64,000 nucleotides of DNA from Thuidium tamariscinum (lineage: Eukaryota; Streptophyta; Bryopsida; Hypnales; Thuidiaceae): the NCBI GenBank assembly GCA_947034885.2, contig OX344753.2:13826001-13890000 (forward strand), given 5' to 3'. Every line of letters starts with the position of its first letter. Position 1 is the first letter of the stretch. A program made the translations under genes and the position numbers. This document shows, piece by piece, positions 28,044 through 38,848 of the stretch. The notes below the pieces were generated by a model. It was given only the letters and a program-made list of their open reading frames with translations. It did not search any database and was not told where the DNA came from.

Positions 28044-29959
28044 ATGGAGACGCACGATGCGGCGATGGAGTACAGGACACACCAGGAGTTCGTGACCGAG
28101 ACGCACGATGCGGCGGAGCAGTTCCAGTGTATCATCTGCTTGGAGCTTGTGTACAAGCCGATAGTGCACGCATGCGGCCACTTGTTCTGCTTCTGGTGCG
28201 TGCACAGGGCCATGAACGGGGCATACAAGAACTTCTGCCCTCTCTGTCGCCGGCCTTACATGCACTTCCCGCGCATCTGCGAACAGCTTCACTTCGTCCT
28301 GCTCAAAGCCGTGCACGACAAGTACCTCATCCGTGCCAAAGAGGTTCTCGAAGAAGAAGCGCAGGGCGGTATCTTCTCGCCAGAGCTTCATCCTGTCACC
28401 AGAATCCGACCAGGAACCCCGGCTCCTTCCGAAGAAGTCTCTTCCACTGACACTTCCAATTCCGCCAGTACTCTCTCAAATTCCTCCACCAGCAGTAGTG
28501 GCGACGATCATCCAAGTCCTTCCAAAGATCCGGCTCTTACCCAAGATCCGTCGCCTTCTTTCAAAGGAAAAGCTTTGATGCCTGAAGAAAGCGAAACAAA
28601 CCAAGAACCGCCGGACACTTCAAATTTAATCACAATAGCGGACCTGGCCTGCCTCCATTGCAATAACTTGCTGTACCGACCGGTCGTCCTGAACTGCGGC
28701 CACATTTTTTGCGAGCACTGCGTGGAAGTTGGAGACAAGGACTCTGTTACCTGTCCGTCATGTAGAGCAGATCACCCCGGGATCTTCCCGCAAGTCTGCC
28801 TGGAGCTTCACCACTACATCGACAGGATATTTCCACTGGAATATGCGCAACGCTCCCTCCAAGTCGCTCCACTTCACAGACCTTCGCTGCCGCCATCGGA
28901 ACCTGAAGACTCCATCAAGGGACGCATCCGCAAGCAGCTCCCGGGTCCTGTCCACCGCGCTGTTGGTTGTGATGGGTGCGGCATGATGCCGATCGTTGGA
29001 AAGCGGTTCCAGTGCCAAGATTGTCCCAAGTTTATTGGATTTGACTTGTGCGGGAAGTGCCACGACTCAGGGATTCTACTTGGCAGGTTTAATCAAGGGC
29101 ATACGAGCGAGCATCGCATGCTGGAGATACGGCTTCCCAGTCGGGGCAGTAGCATTGCAAGACGGTTCTTGGACGAAATGGCTAACCGAAGCTTGAATAT
29201 TTTGGACGACCTCCGCGCCATCGCCAACGACTGCAACGACGCCGAAGCGCTCCAGGTCTGTGAAACTTTTTGCACGAACTTTACACAATTTTTCCATATG
29301 AAGTTCTTGGCTAAATTCATCAGAGGAGCTTTGGGTGGGCCGTAAGTGTGGATTTGCTAAAAGAATGTCAAAATGAGCTTTAAATTCAACAAATAGAGGA
29401 GGATTTTCATGAGCAATAGCCTTGTGATGTCTCACATTCCTTGTTTCATTCTTCACTATGAATCTCGGTCTACTTAAGGTTAAGGTTAAGATCTGACATA
29501 GTGTGCCAAATTCTGCATGAATGAGAAGATTCAGTATACTACTTCTTAATAACGTTATGCCAAACCAAATTGTTGGAGCTAAAGCTACTAAAGCTAAACT
29601 GGCTATCGAAAGTTGTAGGCTGTGGTGATTTTGAAAGAACATAATAAGCGTCACTCCGTCAGGTTTTGTTACTGCAGCAGCCTCCCGTGGGCGGCAGCAA
29701 CGGCGCGAGCGGAACGGAAACAATAGCGCAAGCGATAAGTGTGGAGCCTGTCGCGGTCGTGGAAGAAGACGGTGAAGCTCCGACCGAGAATTACGTTCTG
29801 CAAGATGGCGACGGCGACGGCGACGAGCACCTGCACGATGGCTTCTTGCACAATGGTGGCGACGACGGGGAGTTCGACGGGCAGGATGACGAAGAGTTTG
29901 AGGCTTTTAGCCGTGACGATGAGGATATTGATTTCTTCCGGGTTGTTTTTCATTCATGA
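28044..29959 (+). CDS. PRT1: PRT1-like E3 ubiquitin ligase: two RING fingers plus a ZZ finger
   Basis: Homologue of plant PROTEOLYSIS 1, an N-recognin that ubiquitinates proteins with aromatic N-terminal residues in the N-degron pathway. RING 1: C29, C32, C44, H46, C49, C52, C65, C68. RING 2: C203, C206, C218, H220, C223, C226, C237, C240. ZZ finger: C309, C312, C324, C327, C336, C339, H353, H357. All metal ligands are present. A Ser/Pro-rich linker spans about 120-190. Exon 1 (28044-29341) reaches GGGCC|GTAAGT. Exon 2 (29698-29959) follows GGCAG and keeps frame, adding an Asp/Glu-rich tail for about 519 aa. If the intron is retained, translation stops inside the donor at 433 aa. Arabidopsis PRT1 is about 410 aa. 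The N-terminus holds a duplicated ETHDAA. An in-frame TAA 36 bases upstream supports this start. Confidence 0.88.
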
Positions 29960-31554
29960 GGATGGCGGGTACCCCTGTGCTCGCTAACTGGCTGGCTGGC
30001 GGGCTGTTGTTCCAATGTTGTATATACTGTACTGTTCAGGAATTGAAATTCAAGCTATCTGTGCTTCGGCAAGATGCAATGCCTTCCTGAAGTTGGGTTA
30101 CTCGTGGGAGTGTACCAATGATTTCAACTGGCCTGTTGTGTTGCATTGCGTTGCGTTGCATTGACGGGAAGGCTCGATTGCTTCCCCTGCAATTGGGGGT
30201 ATTTCAAAGTCGTCTTCGTCAGACCATAACCTTCTTGATAAGGAGCTGTCGATACCTTGGGTCGTGCACTAACTTAAGGAAGAATTACAGTATCCAAGAT
30301 GCCTTATCTTTTGATATCTTCTTTCTTTGGCCACGAATCCTCTTATATCTTGAGTTGGCTGGAAAAACTCTGCAATAGTTGGTGCTCGGCCAACTATTGT
30401 AGACTAATGGTCCATACCAACCAGGCAGTCAAGTATTGTAGACAGTGTAGTCGCTGTCAATCAGATGCTTACTCAAGGTGAAAGGGTTGGTAGTGCTGAC
30501 AACCCCCTCTTAAGCACCACTGAAAGGGTAGGCAACAATGCCCTTGCTGTGGACCATAATGAAGGAGAACAATTATTAACCTTACGATTGAAGAGAGAAA
30601 TAGCAGAAGTTTGAGGTCACATGTTGCATTGTTGCAGTGAACTTGAGCTTTTGTGGGTCTGGTCCAATTTAGCATTGCAGAGTGTACAGTACAGTACATA
30701 CATTGCAGTGTGTCAGATAGGAAGAATATTGCTATCACTCTAACGCTACTCGAGTTGCAAAAGATTGAGAGTTTTACACTTGGATAATGACGAACTCCCA
30801 TTCTATTGAAGTAAAGAAAGCATTTGAAACTGGGATTTACATCATGCAACCTTCTTGTCAAATATAACGAATCTGATCTGTTTAATGCGTCAGTTTGGCT
30901 ACACCTCGAACAAATGATAATTAACACAACAGCGACATTGTAATACTGGGGTTGGAATGTGCTCACGGTTGAGGCATAATGTGAGACCGCTTATTTACAC
31001 CACAAGCAGATTTATTATGAGCAGATTATGAGGCCGCTTATTTACAGTTGGTTTAACTACTGCAAATTTGAAAATCGGTGGTCCTTGGAGAGTATTTGAC
31101 CTACGACTCTTTAGATATCATCACAAAGATAAGCGAGACCTGGTTCTATAAGCTAAACGATAAACTTTAGTTTTACCTAACTAAAGTTCACAACGTATTC
31201 TATTTATGTGATGCAGTGGCCACCAACACTTTTGAAGTGCTCTCTACCTCGAGAACTAACTACATTTTATAGCACATTTTGGACCCTATAAAGACGACAG
31301 ACACACTCAAGTAATCGAGGAAGTTCCTGAAGACTTTGTATCAGGAATTTAACCTCACGAAATGTACCGGCGTCAGTCTGAAACAGGTTCATATAGATTG
31401 GAATCAGACTGATGGCGGTGCCTTTTGTGGAGAATCCATTAAGGCGTCTGTTCTGCAGATATATATACAATATAGACCGTACAATTTGATAAGTACAGTA
31501 GCTAGCCCACTTCTGATTGAGGGAAGATGAGAGTTTTGGATGCTGCTGAGTAAT
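29960..31554. other. Intergenic DNA between two convergent genes
   Basis: The PRT1-like gene (+) and the CCCH gene (-) end towards each other, so this interval should hold both 3'UTRs and terminators. It is not obviously repetitive. The short frames here have no recognisable family features. Confidence 0.5.
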
Positions 31555-33396
31555 TCAGGGCTGTCTTGGGTGTTTCTCACCGGCACCGCATAACTGTTGA
31601 AATATGGACAATCTCCTTGAGCTTGTCTTCTCCAATTGCAAATCACTTGACCGCGGTAAAGCTTGCATTGGAGAGCTTGAGCTGTGGACGAAACGACATC
31701 GTTTGCCATAGCTGCAAAGCCCAGTATCTGTGAATGACCTGCACAGCTGCAAGTGAATCCTCTGTTAACCTCATTCCTACACCTCAAGTAAGATGCTCAG
31801 CAAGTAAGGTTCCGCATACATGGTCAGAAGCCTGAAGATCGCCAGCATGGCGTCTTATCTTCAAAAACGAAACAAAACTCACAAAGACAATCCTTCAAAT
31901 TCGGTTGTCCGTATTTTGTTGTCATCAATCATATTTCTCTGTAACTTTCTGCCGATCTCCTATACAAAAGCATGCAGGAAATTTGCAAGCATGTCAAGAT
32001 ACACAAATGTCCAAACGCAGCATAGAGAACGAATTCTAATTACCTCCGTTTTATATTTAGGGTGACGAGGGACTGGGCGGAGATCGTCGTTTCCATGCGC
32101 AAACTGTACATCAGAGAAAACCGGGAGTTCACAACTGCATAATTAAGAGCTTGCCTACACATTGAATTCAATCGATTTTACCATCATGTATTTGTTAAGG
32201 ATTGAGTCATCAAACCTCGCTGTGAACATGCAGGCAATGAATCGAAGTTGCAACACAGAAGACATGTAACAATTTTCCATAATATCATCGATTACAAAAT
32301 CTATGTGATTCACACACTATATTAGAATGATTAACTGGCATGCAGACTGATATATTGTTTCTAATCAACCATCGTGGCGATTCCATATGAAGACGAAACA
32401 CATTGTCCGCATTTGTCACTCGCATACCTGGCACTTTGCTCCATATCTACAGACACCAGTTTCTTCCCAGGATCTGCACAACTCGGTCTTGTATAACCCG
32501 ATCTTGAGTTGTGGATGGTCTCCCGTATGCTCCGTATCGTCTGAGTAAACAGATACAGAAGAGCTCGAAGGCACTTCTGAGGGGAAGTTACTCATCGCCT
32601 GCTTAGGCCGTACCGGCACGAATGTGTCTTGTCTATGGCGAAATTGCACTTCGTAGCCTGGAGACTGTGATCCTTCATACGGTACACTGCTGAAACTATT
32701 CATCGGGTCGAAGGAGATTCCACTATTGTAAAAGTCAGAACTCTCTTGATTAATGCAGCGGAATTTCTCAGTTGTGGATAGAGGCATTCTCCTCTCTTCA
32801 CGCTGACGCGTTTGGCCGAGAGTGCATCGCGAAAGGGAGGAGTTTATCAAAATCTCTTCCTCAAGGCGAAGGCGCTGGAAATCATCAGCGTTGGTGGAGA
32901 AATATGGCACACCCCGAGAGGTCTCCAGGCCGCGACTTGAAGGATCAGAGTAGATTAATTCCAAAGTGCTCTCAGGACGAGTGTAAGCGTAGCAGAATTT
33001 CTCGTCCAGCGGTGCAGCCCGGCTACTCCCGTGTAGATCTCGAAGAAACGGAATGCCTATCTCTTCATCTACTTCTGGTAGGTAGCCAAGAAAGGATCCC
33101 GATCTTCGAGGGTAAGAGACCTCGTGACCACACTTGCAGACACACTGCACGGTCGAGTCCATTGGTACCTGAAAGTTCTCAAGAAGATAGTCTTTATCAT
33201 CATCCTCCAAGGCAAAGAAGTTTCCCGCAGCCTGTAGGGACCGGCGTTCATTGCGGAACCGAGAGATGTCCAGAGAATGCAAACTAGATTGTGCCACAGA
33301 GCGTGATACTCGCAACGGATGGTATGCCACATGAGGTGATGGAGGCCAGGATTCAGCAGGAGTGAACCTTTCATTTTGTCTCTTGATGCAATTCAT
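31555..33396 (-). CDS. Tandem CCCH (TTP-type) zinc-finger protein, C3H14/C3H15-like, 406 aa
   Basis: RNA-binding regulator of the tristetraprolin type; in Arabidopsis the relatives C3H14 and C3H15 act in secondary wall and anther development. Three exons: 33396-32428, 32103-32044 and 31746-31555. Junctions are CAG|GTATGC, ATGTACAG|TTT, GAG|GTAATT and CTTGCAG|CTG, all in phase 0. Finger 1 is C307-x8-C316-x5-C322-x3-H326, completed across the first intron. Finger 2 is C345-x8-C354-x5-C360-x3-H364, completed by the third exon. The 18-residue spacer contains LRPVPRHPKYKTE, and YKTEL precedes finger 1, both hallmarks of the TTP family. The 300-residue N-terminal part is Ser/Arg/Glu-rich without a domain I recognise, and a 42-residue tail follows finger 2. 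The start is the first ATG of the frame. Confidence 0.9.
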
Positions 33397-35200
33397 TTTA
33401 CAGGATGTCCTTCGACTGATTCAAATTCATCGGAGCTCAAGCAACGCACGCAAGAAATTGGCAAACCAAAACTGCAACACCAACAACATTGCAACGTACG
33501 TCAGAGCTGACGTGATTGCTACGCAAGGCCATTAACCGACTACATGCATTCTGAGCAGGTCGAATGCTCTAAATTCTTCTTTATGTCCAGAGTAGAATTG
33601 AAATGTACTGCAAATTGCAACTGGATTTAGATGTAATTCTAATTCACAGTAAAATTGTAACACTCTCTCACTTATCATTTTGAGCTTGTTCAATTCCGTA
33701 CGTTCTACTGCAATACCTCGGTATGCCGCATAAATCAGAGCGAGAAATCGATTTCGATTAGCCATTGTCCACTATACATTACCACACTCTCATTCCAGGC
33801 CAAACGATCTCATGAATTTCATATTGAAAAATGTTCGTCTACTGCTTCATTGCATGACGCTGAATCTCAAAATGAAGAATCACAAACAAATTGAGATCAA
33901 TTTAACGTATGACTCTCTCTCCCTCTCTTTCTCCTAAGTGAGTTAGCACCTGACACTCACAAGAAACAAAAATGCAGTCGAAACACTAACTCCACATTAG
34001 ATGCGCAGACCAAATTATTCACTCCACAATGGCAACCTCGCGGCAATATGAGAAAAAGAAAAGCAAGTATGACTAAAGTCGAGATTCGTCGAGATTCCGG
34101 CAATGGCATCATAAATCTGAAACTCCCTCATGAACTTTTCTCATCGGCAAATCAATAATACAGAATCTCGGCATTGCACTCCTTCATAGCTAGCATGACT
34201 CTCAGTTTCAAATTGCAGGCTATTAAAAAATTCCAATCCAAACTCAACGACCGTATCCTCTCCGTTGTTAGTCATCACCTGAAAATCTCAAGAACACTCA
34301 AAACTGCAGTTGAAACATGCAGTAGTTTCACATTATACCCGCTCGCAAATTTAGCTCTCGAATTCGCGAGTAATGGCAATGACCAAAAAACCTCGCGACA
34401 ATATTAAAACCGAAATTCGAGCTTCCTGCATTGGCGTCACAGAATTAAACTGGAACTCCCTGACTTCTCCCTGATTCCAAAAATGTTACAGAACCTTACC
34501 GATCATTCAAAATCGTCTCCCACACCGAGTAAAGTCCACCAAGCACCCGAAACACTCCACCATGCACCACCTTCTCCAGCGACAATTTCTCTGAAAATGG
34601 AATTCCGAAACAAAGCTTCAGGGAATTGCATCCTAGCTAGGAGAAGGACTCTCGGACTAGCTCGCATCAATGGCAATTTACAGCCTAGTTCCATGGCGAT
34701 GGTAGACGACGACGATGCGCTGCCTTGGTATACCTCCCAGAAGCCCCCTCGGCCGTCGATCCATCCCAGCCATAAGAGCCGTCCGATGCATTACCCCTGA
34801 TGGCCGTTGATCCACACCAGTCCTTTGAGCCGTCCGATTGGCCGACACTGGTGACTGTCGATCCAGAAGAGCCATGAGAACCGCCCGATAGGACTCCTCT
34901 TGGTGGGGCCCCGATGCAGGAGAGCAACGAGAACCGTCCGATTAGGCGCCGCGGATGCTGAAATGGCGGGCTTGGTTTGAGACCGACGGACGGAGAAACG
35001 CGCGCACAACGTCGACGATCGAGATTCGGCAGTCGCGCTCTCTCACGTCACTTTCGTGATGGCAAGGTCCCCATCATGACCCATTGCGCCTAATCATACG
35101 CTCATCCTTGGTCATCATTGTGGGACTGATGCCTGCGAGGGCTTCGTCCCTATGACCGCGTCTTCGGTCCCATCTCATCAATTTACTATTATTTAACTAT
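33397..35200 (-). promoter_or_regulatory. Upstream region of the CCCH zinc-finger gene
   Basis: Gene-island composition continues from the start codon to about 35.2 kb, with a CT-rich run near 33911-33935. A + strand frame at 34483-34800 is open but resembles no family, and I treat it as a by-product of composition. Promoter and leader functions are inferred from position only. Confidence 0.45.
34745..34960. repeat. Degenerate tandem repeats with CCGTCGATCCA and CCGTCCGAT motifs
   Basis: About four units of 50-65 bp. GTCGATCCA or GTTGATCCA marks unit starts at about 34757, 34807 and 34858. Near each end is GAGCCGTCCGAT or GAACCGTCCGAT (about 34780, 34830, 34880, 34935). CCGTCCGAT and GATCCA alternate regularly, so this could be a cluster of protein-binding sites in the CCCH promoter. 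Confidence 0.65.
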
Positions 35201-35470
35201 TATTTAACGGCAATTTTTTTAAGGGTTACGGATCCCTCATGAGTATTGGTAATAGCTGTAATTTCATGAAACTCTCTCTCAACATGTTTTTTAAAATTAA
35301 AACATATGCTAAAATTTAGATTTAAAACTTAATATCAATCATCAAATCACAAGTGTGCACAAACTCCTCTTTTACTCTTGAAGGATGGAGATGATGACCA
35401 TGTATCAAACTTCAAAATGATTTGAAATGTGGAAAATAGGTTCAAGTTTTTGTGAAAAAAAATATGATTA

Positions 35471-35739
35471 AGGTAGTACCCCAAAACCGTCACGAATTGC
35501 TATTGTGAGTGATTACTATTATTAGATTGTTCAAATTTTTTAATTGCCTCAATGGCAAGTGAAAGGATGTTCCAATGCATGAACAAATGTGACATTCGGA
35601 TACTCTATGCAAAAGTTATGAAGGAGCAAAGTTTGATTGTAAAAGCTTTTTTTTCATATAGGAATATAATTAACTTTGGAAATGTACATAAAGTATAGAT
35701 GGTAGTTTATGGTTAGTGGCACATTTGGGGTACCTACCT
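35471..35739. mobile_element. TA-flanked MITE, AGGTAGG family, copy C (269 bp)
   Basis: The ends AGGTAGTACCCCAAAAC and TTTGGGGTACCTACCT are inverted and flanked by TA (35469-70, 35740-41). Interior blocks shared with copies A and B include GGATACTCTATGCAAAAGTTA and TATAGATGG. Confidence 0.7.
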
Positions 35740-35819
35740 TAAATCCTACATATCCATGAAATTGGAATTGTAAATACTTATGTAACTACAATCAATCAAT
35801 ATCCTTTAATTATAATCTT

Positions 35820-36750
35820 AATTTCAAAAGGATTATTTCACTAAATTTGGCAACATAGGAATTTTGAGAAGTACATATGAGATTGTGAGTAGAGATTTCC
35901 ATATTTTGAGCCCAAACTTTAATAGAATTTGAGTACAAGGAATATCTTTTATGTGTACTAAAAATCAAGGCATTTGGAAATATGAGTCAAAAATTGTGGC
36001 ATGATACATTACCTTTTTTGTAAATGGGCATTTTGGGCAAATTGGAAATAATCCCTTCATTCAAAAACAAAAATTTGGAACTAATTATTTTCATTTATGT
36101 ATATGTGGAAAGCTTTGAATCATTTCATTTTGATCAATGAGTCAAAAGTGATGAAGAGTTTTTGTTTGCAAGCAATTATAGATTCTCTATCCTAAAATAA
36201 ACATTGAAATCTTTTATTTTACTCAATTTTCAATATATTTTAAAGAAAAATCATAGGACGTAAATTTTTTATTACAAAATTGCAACCATTAGGATTGGCA
36301 TTTTTCAATTCTTTAAAGATTATTCTTAACAATTTTGTATTTTGATTCATTTGCTCATATTTTCTACTTACTATTTTTTTCATATATGTTGTACAATACA
36401 ATTCCAAATAATTTGAAATTTTTTAGGCAAGTATCTTACTTGGCCTCAACAATAAATCCAAAGAATCACAACCATTTTGTACCATTTTTCATATGATTGT
36501 CACTTGCTAAAGAACAACTGCCCTATTTCCGCAAGGTAAAAAAAACATTTTTGTGCATTCAAATGCTAATATCTGTAATCTACATGGTGAAAAACTCTAA
36601 AAAATTTCCTTCATGTCTTCAAAGCAAATTATCTCAAGATCTTATGATTACAAATCTTAAAAATTGTTTTAAAAAATTTGATACTAATATTAGGAATGGA
36701 AAATTTTTACCATATTAGGATAAACATAGTCAAAAACTTTAAGGGGCTAA
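35820..36750. mobile_element. Diverged TTAA-family element, opposite orientation to copy at 56294
   Basis: Reading in reverse complement, the sequence follows 56294-57220. GGCAACATAGGAATTTTGAG lies near the left, AACTTTAATAGAATTTGAG next, then GAAAGCTTTGAATCATTTCA, and GTCAAAAACTTTAAGGGGCT at the right edge. The right terminus GGGGCTAA is a one-base variant of GGGGTTAA; the left terminus is eroded. Confidence 0.55.
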
Positions 36751-36760
36751 AAGTCAATTA

Positions 36761-37482
36761 TTAACCCCTAAAATCCAAGAAATTCACTTTGAAGGCTTTT
36801 GAAGGTTGGGCTTTGTACCTTAGATCACAAGCTTTATCAAGATTTTTAATTCTTTTTAATTTTTCAATATAGGAAAATTAATTATTTTTCTAAGAATAAA
36901 AATTTTATTCTAGTTTTTGTCCAAGAAAAAAATTTATGCAACAATAACACCAAAATAAACTAGGACAAGAGACAAAAAAAGAACTTGAATTAAATTTGTT
37001 TCTTAAGATTATATTTTTGTCTATGCAAAAAGGTGTGATTCATTCTATTAGGACAATTGATGTGAAAGTTTTTAAAAAAAAAATTGTGGGAAATCTTAGT
37101 AAATTTTTAGAAAATTAATATACCGTGTTTGTTTACAAACTATGCTTCAAAATAAATTGTATATATTTCTATTTTCTTTCTAAAACAATCTCACCATTGG
37201 AATTACTACATTTCAATTCCATCTTAAAGCTGTCAATAATTAAATTTTTTGTGCTAATTTATACTTACTTTGACTAAACAATTCTTTAGGTAATGATATT
37301 CAAAGGGGATCTCCAAGCTCTCAAGTCAAGTCTTCAATATAAAAAAATTTATTTACAATTTTTAGTACAAAATTTTTAGATTAAGGCTATTATTTTAAGT
37401 AGTACAAAGATTTTATGTTTTTTGCTCTTAGCCTAACTAGATTTTGACAAAAAGAATATGGCCTTAGCACTTCAGGGGTTAA
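36761..37482. mobile_element. TTAA-bounded element (722 bp)
   Basis: It begins TTAACCCCTAAAATCC and ends CACTTCAGGGGTTAA, with TTAA at both edges, and lies about 10 bp from the diverged copy before it. It is non-coding. An internal TGATTCATTCTATTAGGACA block is shared with copies 1 and 50722-51662. Confidence 0.7.
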
Positions 37483-38600
37483 AATTTATTTATTCATTAG
37501 TATTTGTAACTTTAGAATCTTAGGATTACATTAAAAAATTCAAACTACAAGACATATAATTATGTGAACAAAGCCTTTAAAGTGAAGCACAATATTTTTT
37601 TCAGGACTACCCAAAATTTTGCAATCATAGATTTTTGAAGCTTTTAAGCGTCATAACTCAAAATTTCTTTGCAAGAAAAATTTAGGTACTTCATATTTGG
37701 GTAGGGTCTCAACCCTCAAGTTAGAAAAAAGTATGCAAATTTTTAAAAGAAAATGATGTTGTGATCGTCCTATCCAAGTTGGTTCCCAAATCCAAAAATT
37801 GCATAACTTTCCTTTCAAATGTTGAATCTTCATAAAGTTAGATTCCTACCAAATTTGTTTGTTTTCCTAATCCTAAGAAAATTAATGAAAAATATCCTAA
37901 ATCAAATACTTTGTTTTAATTTTCAAAACCCATTTTGGCTTGCAATGAACATTAGGGACTAAAATTTACCTAAACTCAAATGAATCCAAGTTTTTATTTT
38001 GAATTTGAACCTCAAAATCATGTTCTCTTGGTAATTTATAATTAGTATTGAAAATGAATGGAAAAATTGTCAAATGTGTGGAAGTACATATTGGATTATT
38101 TTAATGCAATATAAAGATGATAATATCAAAATGGCATATATTTCATCACCTTTTTCGTGATATGATTTTTTTAATATTTAATATTTTTTTTCTTTTTAAA
38201 ATGAAATCATTTACTCTACAAGACTAAAATGCTCATTTGAGATTTTTTGGAATTTTGAGCAAAATCTACTAACTTCATATTTCGAAATTCTTATACAAAA
38301 ATTTGAAAATGCCCTCTAATCATCATACACTATTTATGAATGTTTGCTAACTTTGTATTATGCCATTCCAATAAGTATTGCAAAATGTTTGTAAAAGACT
38401 TTAATTTCAATGCCAAAGCAAGTATATATGTATGATAAATTGATTGTATGTGATTGGATGGATTAACACCTATATAGAAACTCTTGAATCATCCTTTTTC
38501 ATCTATTGAATGAAAATTACGAGGATTCTTAGTTAGCAAGCAATGAAGGTAGAAAATACATACAAGAGTTGTTTTAAGAATTCAATATTAGAAATTCCAA
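37483..38600. other. AT-rich intergenic DNA, no gene seen
   Basis: No coding exon, RNA gene or delimited repeat was found. Confidence 0.45.
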
Positions 38601-38848
38601 TTAACCCCTGAGCATCCAAAGCGAATTCATTGAAATCCAAACCTGTCCAAACTCATTCCACTCAAACTTTCTTCTAAGAATAAATCCACATAAACCAACC
38701 GTACCAATTGATAGTCAAGAGAGACCTGGAGGTTTGGGAAAAAGGACACGTCCTTTGACCATACCACGCAAAAGATTATAATAGTCAAACAAGAAAGTTT
38801 TTCAAATTGGAGAGGCCAAATTTTGGTCTTTGGGGCGTCAAGGGTTAA
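38601..38848. mobile_element. Short TTAA-bounded element (248 bp)
   Basis: The ends are TTAACCCCTGAGCATCC and GGCGTCAAGGGTTAA, with TTAA at both edges. It is the shortest member seen and has a richer base composition than its surroundings. The interior differs from the 0.7-0.9 kb members, so it is linked to them by termini and target only. Confidence 0.65.

Noticed and set aside
32772-33287. Plus-strand 171-codon frame
   Set aside because: It is antisense to the first exon of the CCCH zinc-finger gene, which has clear domain evidence.
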